Shown: positions 44,182 to 53,273, numbered from the stretch's first letter. The stretch: DNA of 64,000 bases from Flavobacterium aquaticum (GCF_003259835.1 NZ_QLMI01000005.1:186001-250000); one strand, 5' to 3'. The notes: generated from the sequence alone by a model not told the origin. Program-made: numbers and translations.

Positions 44182-44310
44182 GCTAACGTTCTGCGGCTTA
44201 AAAATGTGGCGAAAATGCAACACCAAGCCTTCACAAATATAACCAAAACTTTAAATTAAACAACTGCGCCATTTCGGATTTTACCGAAACTAGCCATATT
44301 TTTAAACCGC
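44182..44310 (-). repeat. attC-like long inverted repeat B
   Basis: GCGGCTTAAAAATGTGGC (44193-44210) pairs with GCCATATTTTTAAACCGC (44293-44310) over 16 of 18 positions. On the minus strand the element reads AACAGCGGTTT at its left and AAGCCGCAGAACGTTAGC at its right. These are the same core words as in element A, with an unrelated arm sequence between them. A small TTTCGG/CCGAAA hairpin sits inside. It lies upstream of the lipoprotein gene on that strand. Confidence 0.7.
44234..44263 (-). promoter_or_regulatory. promoter inside the loop of element B
   Basis: On the minus strand TTG (44263-44261), a 19-base spacer and a perfect TATATTTG (44241-44234) form an exact Bacteroidota promoter. It points to the lipoprotein gene that starts at 44098, about 135 bases away. 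Confidence 0.65.
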
Positions 44311-44312
44311 TG

Positions 44313-44619
44313 TTGTATACAGTATAATATTTTCGGAACTTAAAAACTCAACGCAACGTTTATCCGCAAAGTTCGGATTGTCACGCAAAGTTCGGATTGT
44401 CACGCAAAGCATATTTTCACGCAACGTTTAGTTTCAGGTTTTAGTTTCACAGCGAATTTTCCCGAAAACGTAATTTCAACACAAAGTTTATCGTCAAAGT
44501 TCGGTTCGGATTTCAATTATCGAATAAGATTTTTCGGTTGCAATTTCATTAAATTTCTTTCGAAAAAATAGGAGAGAAGCTTTCAGCGTAAGTTCGGAAA
44601 ATATATTGTATACAACTAA
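44313..44619. repeat. long inverted repeat pair
   Basis: GTTGTATAC at 44312-44320 and onward to AACTT at 44342 is the imperfect reverse complement of 44589-44619, which runs from AAGTTCGGAAAATATA to TTGTATACAAC. About 27 bases pair across a 245-base gap that holds the tandem repeat but no gene. Confidence 0.6.
44365..44409. repeat. 19-bp tandem repeat, 2.4 copies
   Basis: The unit CGCAAAGTTCGGATTGTCA occurs at 44365-44383 and 44384-44402 without change, followed by CGCAAAG. The opening word matches the repeat cluster at 4205-4243. Confidence 0.85.
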
Positions 44620-44653
44620 CAAATAACATCAAATATATAAAACTTTTATTACA

Positions 44654-44688
44654 TAAAAAAGCAGCTATTACGAGAATAACTGCTTTTA
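44654..44688 (-). terminator. terminator downstream of ridA
   Basis: On the minus strand AAAAGCAGTTATT pairs with AATAGCTGCTTTT with one wobble pair, then a T-run. It lies about 50 bases after the ridA stop. Confidence 0.7.
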
Positions 44689-44736
44689 TATAATTTGTAT
44701 TTAAGGATATAATTTACACTTTTAAAAGTGTGTAAG

Positions 44737-45117
44737 CTATTTCACTGCTATCATTGAGATTTCAATATTTACATTTTTTGGTAAACACGCTACTTGTACG
44801 GTTTCTCTAGCTGGTGCTGTTGCTTCATCAAAGTAACTTCCGTAAACAGCGTTAATTCGTGTAAAATCGCCCATGTTCATGATGAAAATGGTGGTTTTAA
44901 TTACGTTTTCAAACGTCATGTCGGCTGCTGCTAAAACGGCTTTCATGTTTTCCATCACTTGTTTGGTTTCGGTTTCAATATTGTCTAAAACCAACTCCAT
45001 AGTAGCTGGGTTTAAGGCAATTTGCCCTGAAGTATATAAGGTGTTGCCAACTAAAACCGCTTGGTTGTAAGGTCCAATAGGAGCTGGCGCTTTGTCGGTA
45101 TAAATAATTTTTTTCAT
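44737..45117 (-). CDS. ridA: RidA-family enamine/imine deaminase
   Basis: The 126-residue protein hydrolyses reactive 2-aminoacrylate-type enamines. It matches the family closely: APAPIGPYNQAV near the start, LYTSGQIALNP, GYF-like YGSYFDEATAPARETVQVACLPKN (with the key Arg in PARE) and a final VNIEISMIAVK. Length is normal for the trimeric enzyme. It follows lptD by 12 bases and is probably co-transcribed with it. Confidence 0.95.
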   Translation of the reverse strand: MKKIIYTDKAPAPIGPYNQAVLVGNTLYTSGQIALNPATMELVLDNIETETKQVMENMKAVLAAADMTFENVIKTTIFIMNMGDFTRINAVYGSYFDEATAPARETVQVACLPKNVNIEISMIAVK

Positions 45118-45129
45118 GTTGTAGATTTA

Positions 45130-47832
45130 TTATTGTCTGAAAACTCGGTCTGGTAATTGACGTTTGTCGTATTTAATATCGCTTAAGATTGAAGATGAAA
45201 TTCCTATGAAAAAGCCCCAGTAAGTATTAGTTCCAAATGGAACCCAGTTGAAACTCATTCTCCAACTTTCTAAATCTCTTTCAAAACGGAATTGTGTAAA
45301 CGTAACTCCTTTTTGTACAAAATCATATCCAGATGAAAACCCAACTTTCCATCTTGGCGCTAATTCAATATTTCCAGATGCCATTAAAGAGTGAGAAGCA
45401 ATTTCGTCTTGTCGGTTTGAATTGTTATAATTTATAGAATAGGCAATTCTTAAATCCCAAGGTAGTTTTGTATTGTACCATTCAGAATTTTTTTCTTTTT
45501 TATCGCCTTCTTTATCTTTTCCAAACAAACTCTGGCGATTATCACTTAAATCAGCTCCAACGCCAAATAAATCATCTTCACGACCTCCATTTTGAACATT
45601 TTGATCAGAAGTATTACTTTTTTTATCGCCATCAGAACTTGAAAAACTATAGTTTAAAGTTAAATTGGCACGAGGTAATCTCAATAAACTTCCTCCGTTA
45701 TCAATATTAAATTTTTCTATTCTTTTTCCTGAATTATCAATAGCATAAGGGTCAAGTACAGCGGCAAAGTTGATGTTCATTTTTTGTTTAAACAATTGTG
45801 TTCCACCACTAACTGAAATTTCTTTTAATTTTAATGAATCGGCAGTAAAATCGTAACGTGTAGAAAAGTTTAAATTGTTTAAAAGCATTACTTTTTTAGT
45901 TTCACCTTTCTTACTGTTTTTATCTTTTACCTTAGCTTCAAATGTATTGCTTAAGGATAAATTCATTGTATTGGAAACATTATTTGAAGGCGAACCAAAA
46001 AGACCTCCGTCAAATTTCGTATAATCATCAAAATTAATTCCAGTTGCATCTAAAGCATAGCGTTCAAAATATTGATCAAAACTTGGCGTAAAACCATATG
46101 AAATATTAGGTCTCATTACATGACGAATAGCTTCAATTTTCTTGTCTTCTCCAAAATTGAATGTTCCGTAAATTGTGGTACCAATACCGGCATTAAAATT
46201 ATAAGTTCTATAAGATTCAAATCCTTTTTGATCTACAGTAACTACTTTATTTTCTGTAGCACTGTAAAACTTTTCAATTGTGTTAAAAGTCCATACTTCA
46301 TTATAATTAGCACTTGCTGAAATACTAAAATATTTAAAAACTTTAAAGTTAGTACTAATAGGAATAGAGTGTTGAAAACCTGATCGTGCATCTCTAAACA
46401 TTTGAGGTTTAAAGAATAAAGAATCTGTAGTACGAATTCTATTTTCACCTCTAATATTATATTGAAAACTAATGTTTTTAATAATTCCTTTTTTAACTCC
46501 ATCTCTTGATGCAAAAGGGAAAACACGATCAACACTTGCTTGAAATGTTGGAAGTGTCATATCTATCTGTTGCGTATTTGTGTTTTGAGAGTGCGTAGCA
46601 GACATAGACATATTTACCTGCGGAACCGTTTGAAAGGTCTTTGAATAGGAAACAGAAGAACTTAAGTTATTATTAACCGTTGACCCAATATTATTCAGAT
46701 TAACAGATTGTCTAAAATATTGACTACTTCCTAAATTTACCGAAGCCGAAAATCTCGAATTTGGCGAAGCTTTTGAATCTTGGTTATGCGACCATTGAAT
46801 GTTGTATTGCCTTGATTTTGAATAATCTGGAAATCCTTTTTCACTTTGAATGTTATTTTCAAATCTAACATTAGCTCTACCGTTAAATTTGTAGCGTTTG
46901 GCATAACTGGTTTCGGCTCGTAAACCATAACTACCATTTGTGTAATAATCTCCTAGAACTGCTAAATCGTAATAATCGCTTAGTGCAAAATAATAACCTC
47001 CGTTTTGTAAAAAGTAACCTTGTTGATTATTTTGTCCTGGCGTTGGCATAATAAATCCAGAGGTACTTTTCTCTGTCATTGGAAAATAACCAAAAGGCAA
47101 CCAAATAGGAGTAGGAACATCAGCAATATACATTTGAGTAGAACTAATTACTACTTTTTTCTTTGGAACAAATTTTACTCTTTTAACCAAAAAGTAATAT
47201 TCAGGATCTTCAATATTTGTAGACGTAGTCATACGTGCATTCTTCATGAAATAAACCGAATCATTTTCTTTTTTTGAAATTTCAGCCTTTATGAACAATT
47301 CGCCTTGTTGCGTTCTCGAATTCCAAACTTTAGCTCTTTTTGATTTGGTATGAAAAATAATCGAATCAGGTTCAACCACATTTTCCCCTTGTTTAAAAAC
47401 AGGTCTTTGAATGTAATTCCCTGCAGAATCTTTTAATCGGCCAGCATAAACTAGGTTTTTTTCGTAGTCTAAAACTATCCGTCCTGCTTTAAGTTCAAAA
47501 TCGGTATAATAAATTTCGGCTTCATCATGAAGGGTAACTGTTTTTTTCTTTTGGTCTAGCTTTTCATAATCTTTAGCTTTCATGTTTACAACACCATCTA
47601 AAAAAGGTTTTTTCTTTTTTATAGTGTCTTTAGTGGTAGCAGTAGAATCTTTTACTTTTTCAATGTCAGATTTTGATAAAGTAACCGTATTTGGTATGGG
47701 AGTTTCTTGAGAAAAAACGAAAGTAGTTCCTAATGTTAGAAAAATTACTGAAAAAACGATATGAATTAACTTGGTATGCAATGCTTTTAATAGTATTTTT
47801 GTAAAAATTTGGCTCACTTTTTGAAGTGTCAA
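45130..47832 (-). CDS. lptD: LptD-like outer-membrane LPS assembly protein
   Basis: The 900-residue protein has a signal sequence (about residues 19-41, ending FVFSQ), a periplasmic OstA-like jellyroll region (about 75-260; VTLHDEAEIYYTDFELKAGRIVLDY) and a large beta-barrel. IWLPFGYFPMTEKSTSGFIMPTPG marks the plug and first strands of LptD. The barrel ends near YDFVQKGVTFTQFRFERDL. LptD inserts lipopolysaccharide into the outer leaflet. The start at 47832 gives a long, basic N-region before the hydrophobic core. It is divergent from two amidase genes. Confidence 0.88.
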   Translation of the reverse strand: MTLQKVSQIFTKILLKALHTKLIHIVFSVIFLTLGTTFVFSQETPIPNTVTLSKSDIEKVKDSTATTKDTIKKKKPFLDGVVNMKAKDYEKLDQKKKTVTLHDEAEIYYTDFELKAGRIVLDYEKNLVYAGRLKDSAGNYIQRPVFKQGENVVEPDSIIFHTKSKRAKVWNSRTQQGELFIKAEISKKENDSVYFMKNARMTTSTNIEDPEYYFLVKRVKFVPKKKVVISSTQMYIADVPTPIWLPFGYFPMTEKSTSGFIMPTPGQNNQQGYFLQNGGYYFALSDYYDLAVLGDYYTNGSYGLRAETSYAKRYKFNGRANVRFENNIQSEKGFPDYSKSRQYNIQWSHNQDSKASPNSRFSASVNLGSSQYFRQSVNLNNIGSTVNNNLSSSVSYSKTFQTVPQVNMSMSATHSQNTNTQQIDMTLPTFQASVDRVFPFASRDGVKKGIIKNISFQYNIRGENRIRTTDSLFFKPQMFRDARSGFQHSIPISTNFKVFKYFSISASANYNEVWTFNTIEKFYSATENKVVTVDQKGFESYRTYNFNAGIGTTIYGTFNFGEDKKIEAIRHVMRPNISYGFTPSFDQYFERYALDATGINFDDYTKFDGGLFGSPSNNVSNTMNLSLSNTFEAKVKDKNSKKGETKKVMLLNNLNFSTRYDFTADSLKLKEISVSGGTQLFKQKMNINFAAVLDPYAIDNSGKRIEKFNIDNGGSLLRLPRANLTLNYSFSSSDGDKKSNTSDQNVQNGGREDDLFGVGADLSDNRQSLFGKDKEGDKKEKNSEWYNTKLPWDLRIAYSINYNNSNRQDEIASHSLMASGNIELAPRWKVGFSSGYDFVQKGVTFTQFRFERDLESWRMSFNWVPFGTNTYWGFFIGISSSILSDIKYDKRQLPDRVFRQ

Positions 47833-47902
47833 ACTTACATATATTTTTTTGCAAAAATAATGTTTTAATAAAATTATAACTTATAAACTTATCAATTGTT
47901 TT

Positions 47903-48991
47903 ATGCCATCTAAAAAAAACACTAAATATCTGTCTTTACTGGTTTTATTTTTCACTTTCAGCTTTGCATTTGCTCAGAATACTTCTAAATTTAAGGTGGT
48001 TTTAGATGCGGGTCATGGTGGAGAAGATCCAGGAGCAATAAAAAACGGAATAAAAGAGAAAGATATTGTTTTAGATGTTGTGTTAAAAATTGGAAAGATT
48101 TTAGAAAAAAACAATAACATTGAAGTGGTTTACACTAGAAAAACAGATGTTTTTATCGGATTAAAAGAACGTGCTAATATTGCTAATAGAGCAAAGGCTA
48201 ATTTATTTATTTCAGTACATTGCAACGGTGTAAAAAGTACAGCCGCAAAAGGAACAGAAACTTTTGTTATGGGTATGTCACGAACTGATACGAATTTAGA
48301 TATCGCTAAAAAAGAAAATGGAGTTATCTTTTTAGAGAAAGATTACAACGAAAAGTATAAAGGATTTGATCCAAATAATCCAGAAACATTGTTGGGTTTA
48401 AAAATTTTACAAGAAGAATTTTTAGATCAAAGTATTAGTTTAGCATCTGAAATTGAGAAGAACTTTGTTAAAAATAACAATCGCTTTTCAAGAGGTGTAA
48501 AACAGCAACCTATTTGGGTTTTAGATGCTACAGTTATGCCTGGAGTATTGATAGAATTAGGCTTTGTTTCGCACCCAGTTGAAGGTAAATATTTAAGTTC
48601 TGAAAGTGGAAAAGAAGAAATGTCGGAATCGATTTCAAAAGCGATTTTAACGTATAAAAATAATTTTTTCAATGCTAATTCTGTTGCTGAAATAGAAACT
48701 GTAGTTATAACTAAAGCTTCAAATGATAATAATTTAAGTATTGAAAATGAGATAAATAAAACAAAATCAGCTAAAACGTATTATAAAGTTCAAATTTCAG
48801 CTGGAACAAAAAAATTAGATACAAAACCATCAAATTTTAAAGGTTTAAAAAATATTACAGTTGAAAAAGATAAAAAATTATACAAGTATTTTTACGGAGA
48901 AGAAACTGATTATAATGCTTGTAAGAAAAAATTAGAAGAAGCAAAGAAAAAAGGATATACTTCAGCTTATATAGTAACCTTTACGAATTAA
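47903..48991 (+). CDS. N-acetylmuramoyl-L-alanine amidase, copy 1
   Basis: The 362-residue protein has a signal peptide ending FAFAQ, an Amidase_3 domain (about 30-255) and a C-terminal repeat-like domain (about 290-362). The zinc ligands are His38 in LDAGHGGEDPGA and His106 in FISVHCNG, and the catalytic Glu is in GVLIELGFVSHP. The enzyme cuts the bond between muramic acid and the stem peptide. The C-terminal domain (YYKVQISAGTKKLDTKPSNF, KYFYGEETDYNACKKKL) is SPOR-like in layout and may bind peptidoglycan. A paralogue follows after 13 bases. Confidence 0.92.
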   Translation: MPSKKNTKYLSLLVLFFTFSFAFAQNTSKFKVVLDAGHGGEDPGAIKNGIKEKDIVLDVVLKIGKILEKNNNIEVVYTRKTDVFIGLKERANIANRAKANLFISVHCNGVKSTAAKGTETFVMGMSRTDTNLDIAKKENGVIFLEKDYNEKYKGFDPNNPETLLGLKILQEEFLDQSISLASEIEKNFVKNNNRFSRGVKQQPIWVLDATVMPGVLIELGFVSHPVEGKYLSSESGKEEMSESISKAILTYKNNFFNANSVAEIETVVITKASNDNNLSIENEINKTKSAKTYYKVQISAGTKKLDTKPSNFKGLKNITVEKDKKLYKYFYGEETDYNACKKKLEEAKKKGYTSAYIVTFTN

Positions 48992-49004
48992 TTATCAATT
49001 GCAT

Positions 49005-50114
49005 ATGTTTAAGAGAATTGTTTTTGTAGTGATTGCATTGAGTGTTTTTTCTGGATACAGTCAAAACCAAAAATTTAAAGTAGTATTAGATGCTGGTCAT
49101 GGTGGAAAAGATTATGGCGCTGTTTATCACGGTAATATTGAAAAAAATATAGCCTTGAAGACTGTTTTGCGAGTTGGTGCTATTTTAGAAAAAGACCCAC
49201 AAATTGATGTTGTTTATACTAGAAAAACAGATGTCTTTATCGAATTACAACAACGCGCTAATATTGCCAATAAATCAAAAGGAAGCATTTTTGTTTCCAT
49301 GCATTGTAACGCAAATAAAAATCAAGCAGCGTCTGGAAATGAAACTTATGTAATGGGTATTACTCGTAATGCTTCCAACTTAGAAGTAGCTAAAAATGAG
49401 AACGAGGTAGTTACTTTGGAAACCGATTATAAGATTAAATATGATGGTTTTGATCCAAATTCGCCCGAATCAGTTATCGGAATTTCTATTTTGCAAGAAG
49501 AACATCTTGATCAAAGTATAGAGTTAGCTGGAAGAGTTCAGGAATTTTTCACTAAAAAAACCGACAATAAAAATAGAGGTGTAAAGCAAGCTGGATTCTT
49601 AGTATTACGTCAAATTACAATGCCAAGAGTTCTAGTTGAAATGGGATTTGTATCAAATAAAGAAGAAGGAGAATTTTTAAATTCAGAAGAAGGTCAAGAA
49701 AAATTAGCTGAAGCTATTGCAGGTGCTATTATGGATTATAAAAATGAATTTTTCAGTCCTTCTAATAATGATAATAAAGAAGAGGATAAACAAGAAGTAA
49801 TTGTTAAAGAAACACCTAAAAAAGAAATTCCTGTAAAAACCCCTGAAAAAATGGTTGATAAAGGAATTGTGTTTAAAATTCAAATTTCTGCTAGTACTAA
49901 AAAATTAGATACAACACCATCAAATTTTAAAGGGTTAAGTCCAATTTCAGTAGAACCAGCTGGTAGTTTATATAAATATTTTTATGCTTCAGAAAAAAGT
50001 TATGACGAAATCAAACAAAAACTGGAGATTGCCAAACAAAAAGGATATTCTACTGCCTTTATTGTAGCTTATAAAGATGGAATAAAAATAAGCGTAACCG
50101 ATGCAATAAAATAA
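49005..50114 (+). CDS. N-acetylmuramoyl-L-alanine amidase, copy 2
   Basis: The 369-residue paralogue of the preceding gene keeps the same order: signal peptide ending SGYSQ, Amidase_3 domain with His32 (LDAGHGGKDYGA), MHCNANKN and VLVEMGFVSNKEEG, then the same C-terminal domain (KIQISASTKKLDTTPSNFKGL). An extra Lys/Glu/Pro-rich linker (about 255-290) separates the domains. The ATG at 49005 begins the signal; two codons upstream are dispensable. The catalytic set is complete, so both copies look active. The tandem layout shows a local duplication that has since diverged. Confidence 0.92.
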   Translation: MFKRIVFVVIALSVFSGYSQNQKFKVVLDAGHGGKDYGAVYHGNIEKNIALKTVLRVGAILEKDPQIDVVYTRKTDVFIELQQRANIANKSKGSIFVSMHCNANKNQAASGNETYVMGITRNASNLEVAKNENEVVTLETDYKIKYDGFDPNSPESVIGISILQEEHLDQSIELAGRVQEFFTKKTDNKNRGVKQAGFLVLRQITMPRVLVEMGFVSNKEEGEFLNSEEGQEKLAEAIAGAIMDYKNEFFSPSNNDNKEEDKQEVIVKETPKKEIPVKTPEKMVDKGIVFKIQISASTKKLDTTPSNFKGLSPISVEPAGSLYKYFYASEKSYDEIKQKLEIAKQKGYSTAFIVAYKDGIKISVTDAIK

Positions 50115-50149
50115 AATAAAAGTTTATTTTTGTTAAAAATTATTAAGCT

Positions 50150-51103
50150 TTGAAACTAACAAGAGAAATCAAAACCGCCGTCCTCGTTATTGTATCTATA
50201 TTATTATTTATATGGGGATATAATTTTTTAAAAGGAAAAGACTTATTTGAAACTAGTACTCGAGTTTACGTTGTATATGATAATGTAGCCGGACTTGTAA
50301 ATTCTGCACCTGTAACTTTGAACGGATTAGCTATTGGTAAAGTAAATTCAATCGACATTCAGCCTGATGGAAAGTTATTGGTAGAAATGCAGATTAATAC
50401 AGATTTTCCAATTTCTAAATCAAGTGTAGCTGAAATTTACGATTCGGGATTAGTAGGAGGGAGACAAATTGCTATCAAACCAAATTTTCAAGATAAAGAT
50501 TACATTAAAACTGGTGATTACCTAAAAGCTAGTAGCAAATTAGGTTTAACAGATGCTTTGGCTCAACAATTAGAGCCTCTACAATATAAAGTTCAAAAAC
50601 TATTAGACAATGCAGATGTTTTGTTTTCTAATGTAAACGATATTTTAGACGAAAAAACAAAGCAAAATTTAAAAAGTAGTATTTCTGAATTGCACAAAAC
50701 ACTTTCTGAATTTAGCGAAATTTCTAACAATCTTAATGGTTTAGTAGCTGATAACAAGCCTAAACTAAATTCGATGTTAACAAACTTTGATAAAACATCA
50801 TCTAATTTAGAAAAAATGTCTGACTCACTTGCAAAAGCTAACTTGGGTCAAACCGTTAAAAATTTAGAAAAAACATTAGCAAGTGTTGATAAAATCATGG
50901 GTGACATCGAAAAAGGAAACGGAACCATGGGTAAACTAATGAAAGATGAAACCATGTACAATAATTTTTCTAAAGCTTCAAGCGAGCTAGAATTATTATT
51001 GCAAGACCTTCGCTTAAATCCAACACGTTATGTAAATGTTTCTCTTTTTGGTAAAAAGAACAAGCCATACGTAGCGCCAGTAAACGATACAATTAAAAAG
51101 TAA
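50150..51103 (+). CDS. mlaD: MlaD/MCE-family lipid transport protein
   Basis: The 317-residue protein has one N-terminal membrane helix (about 8-27), an MCE domain (about 38-115; VTLNGLAIGKVNSIDI and SGLVGGRQIAIKP) and a long helical, coiled-coil-prone C-terminal part (about 150-280) with repeated NL and K residues. MCE proteins form hexameric rings for phospholipid traffic between membranes. The start is TTG (LKLTREIKTAVL), because no ATG precedes the helix in frame. No Mla ATPase or permease gene adjoins it here. Confidence 0.87.
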   Translation: MKLTREIKTAVLVIVSILLFIWGYNFLKGKDLFETSTRVYVVYDNVAGLVNSAPVTLNGLAIGKVNSIDIQPDGKLLVEMQINTDFPISKSSVAEIYDSGLVGGRQIAIKPNFQDKDYIKTGDYLKASSKLGLTDALAQQLEPLQYKVQKLLDNADVLFSNVNDILDEKTKQNLKSSISELHKTLSEFSEISNNLNGLVADNKPKLNSMLTNFDKTSSNLEKMSDSLAKANLGQTVKNLEKTLASVDKIMGDIEKGNGTMGKLMKDETMYNNFSKASSELELLLQDLRLNPTRYVNVSLFGKKNKPYVAPVNDTIKK

Positions 51104-51113
51104 ATTTTATACG

Positions 51114-52436
51114 ATGCAATTTTTAGATAATATTTTCTTCGCATTGCTTTTAGCAATTGGTATTGGTTATTTTGCAATTAATGTAAAAAAACTAATTCGT
51201 AATATTAAATTAGGACAAGATATAGATCGTAGCGATAATTCTTCTGAACGTTGGAAGAACATGACTATGGTTGCTTTGGGCCAATCTAAAATGGTAAAGC
51301 GTCCCGTTGCAGGATTTTTACACATTATAGTATATGTTGGATTCGTAATTATCAACATCGAAGTAATTGAAATTATCATTGATGGACTTTTCGGAACTCA
51401 TAGAGTTTTATCTTTCATGGGAGGATTTTACGATGTGTTAATTGGTTCTTTTGAAATTCTAGCTTTCTTAGTTTTAATTACCGTTATTATCTTTTGGATT
51501 AGAAGAAATGTTACCAAATTAGGTCGTTTTGCTAGTTCTGACTTAGATGGAAAACCAAGAAATGATGCTAATTACATCTTATATTTTGAAGTAGTGTTAA
51601 TGACGTTATTCTTATTAATGAATGCGGCTGATTTTCATTTACAAAATTTAGGAATTGGTCATTATAATCAAGCAGGAAGTTTCCCGATTTCTCAATTTGT
51701 TGCTCCAATGTTCAACGGAATGAGTGAAGGTTTGGTTGTAATTATCGAAAGAGCCGCTTGGTGGTTACACATTGCCGGAATTCTAGTTTTCTTAAACTAT
51801 TTATATTTCTCTAAACATTTACATATTTTATTAGCTTTCCCTAATACTTTCTTTGCTGATTTAAACGCGAAAGGGAAATTAAACAATTTAGAAAGTGTTA
51901 CAAACGAAGTAAAATTAATGATGGATCCAAGTGCTGATCCATTCGCAGCGCCAGCAAATCCTGATGCTGTTCCAGCTAAGTTTGGTGCTTCTGATGTTCA
52001 AGATTTAAATTGGGTACAATTATTAAATGCTTATAGTTGTACGGAGTGTGGTCGTTGTACATCTTCTTGTCCGGCGAATCAAACAGGTAAAAAATTATCG
52101 CCTCGTAAGATTATGATGGATACGCGTGATCGTTTAGAGGAAGTAGGAAGAAATATCGATTTAAATAAAGGTGTTTTTGTTGATGATGGAAAATCATTAT
52201 TAAATGATTACATTACTCCAGAAGAATTATGGGCTTGTACAACTTGTAATGCTTGTGTAGAAGAATGTCCAATTAATATCAGTCCGTTATCAATTATTAT
52301 CGATATGCGTCGTTACTTAGTAATGGAACAAAGTGCTGCTCCAATGGAACTAAACAATATGATGAGTAATATTGAAAACAATGGTGCTCCTTGGCCTTAT
52401 AATCAAATGGATCGTTTAAATTGGGTAAACGAATAA
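51114..52436 (+). CDS. membrane-bound [4Fe-4S] oxidoreductase, heterodisulfide reductase-like
   Basis: The 440-residue protein joins an N-terminal membrane part of four to five helices (about 5-270; a nitrate-reductase gamma-like fold is plausible) with a two-cluster ferredoxin domain. Cluster 1 is C309-x2-C312-x2-C315-x3-C319 (CTECGRCTSSCP), and cluster 2 is C375-x2-C378-x2-C381-x3-C385 (CTTCNACVEECP). It is followed after 32 bases by a CCG-domain protein, and the pair resembles HdrC/HdrB-type or GlpC-like modules. Its electron donor and acceptor are unknown. Confidence 0.85.
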   Translation: MQFLDNIFFALLLAIGIGYFAINVKKLIRNIKLGQDIDRSDNSSERWKNMTMVALGQSKMVKRPVAGFLHIIVYVGFVIINIEVIEIIIDGLFGTHRVLSFMGGFYDVLIGSFEILAFLVLITVIIFWIRRNVTKLGRFASSDLDGKPRNDANYILYFEVVLMTLFLLMNAADFHLQNLGIGHYNQAGSFPISQFVAPMFNGMSEGLVVIIERAAWWLHIAGILVFLNYLYFSKHLHILLAFPNTFFADLNAKGKLNNLESVTNEVKLMMDPSADPFAAPANPDAVPAKFGASDVQDLNWVQLLNAYSCTECGRCTSSCPANQTGKKLSPRKIMMDTRDRLEEVGRNIDLNKGVFVDDGKSLLNDYITPEELWACTTCNACVEECPINISPLSIIIDMRRYLVMEQSAAPMELNNMMSNIENNGAPWPYNQMDRLNWVNE

Positions 52437-52468
52437 TTTTACATTAACTATCATAAATAGTATATAAT

Positions 52469-53260
52469 ATGTCTGAAAATTTAATTGTACCAACAATGGC
52501 CCAAATGATGGCCGAAGGAAAACAACCTGAAATTTTATTTTGGGTAGGTTCTGCTGGTAGTTTCGATGACAGAGCAAAAAAAATCTCAAGAGCTTTCGTT
52601 AAAATTTTAAATAGAGCAAATGTAAATTTTGCAGTTTTAGGTACCGAAGAAAGTTGTACAGGAGATGTTGCGAAAAGAGCTGGAAATGAATTTTTATTTC
52701 AAATGCAAGCATTAATGAATATTGAATTGCTTAATGCTTACGAAGTGAAGAAAATTGTAACCTGCGATCCACATTCTTTTAACTGTTTAAAAAATGAGTA
52801 TCCTAGTTTAGGTGGAAATTATGAAGTTTTGCATCATACACAATTTATTCAACAACTTTTAAAAGAAGGACGTATTGATTTTAATAAAGATACATACAAA
52901 GGAAGCCGTATAACGTTTCACGATCCTTGCTATTTAGGTAGAGCAAACAATGAATATCAAGCTCCAAGAGACATTTTATCTCAAACAAATGCCAATATTG
53001 TTGAAATGAAACGAAGCAAAAGTGCTGCGTTATGTTGCGGAGCTGGTGGCGCTCAAATGTTCAAAGAGCCTGAAAAAGGAAATATGGATATTAATGTTTT
53101 AAGAACTCAAGATGCTCTTGAAACTACTCCAAATATTATAGCTACAGGTTGTCCATATTGCAATACCATGATGACTGATGGAGTAAAATTTGCACACAAA
53201 GAAAACGAAGTTAAAGTGTTAGATATTGCAGAAATAATTGCAAATGCACAAAATTTATAA
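52469..53260 (+). CDS. CCG-domain (Fe-S)-binding protein
   Basis: The 263-residue protein holds the cysteine-rich CCG domain pair of heterodisulfide reductase B and lactate-utilisation LutA types. The visible Cys motifs are TEESCTGDVAKRAG, TCDPHSFNCLKNEYP, FHDPCYLGRANNEY and ALCCGAGGAQMF, followed by ATGCPYCNTMMTDG. Such domains bind a non-cubane cluster and pass electrons to a substrate. It is the natural partner of the membrane ferredoxin subunit just upstream. Confidence 0.87.
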   Translation: MSENLIVPTMAQMMAEGKQPEILFWVGSAGSFDDRAKKISRAFVKILNRANVNFAVLGTEESCTGDVAKRAGNEFLFQMQALMNIELLNAYEVKKIVTCDPHSFNCLKNEYPSLGGNYEVLHHTQFIQQLLKEGRIDFNKDTYKGSRITFHDPCYLGRANNEYQAPRDILSQTNANIVEMKRSKSAALCCGAGGAQMFKEPEKGNMDINVLRTQDALETTPNIIATGCPYCNTMMTDGVKFAHKENEVKVLDIAEIIANAQNL

Positions 53261-53273
53261 TTCAAAACAAAAC

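Larger units (their letters stand above)
44099..44736. other. 638-base gene-free region rich in repeats
   Basis: No coding gene is supported. It contains attC-like element B (44182-44310) with an internal promoter, a second long inverted repeat (44313-44342 with 44589-44619), a 19-base tandem repeat (44365-44409), two further ACGCAACGTTTA words (44351 and 44419) and the ridA terminator. Confidence 0.75.

Noticed and set aside
44365..44409. 19-bp tandem repeat as a possible CRISPR remnant
   Set aside because: The copies are directly adjacent with no spacer, and no cas gene is present.
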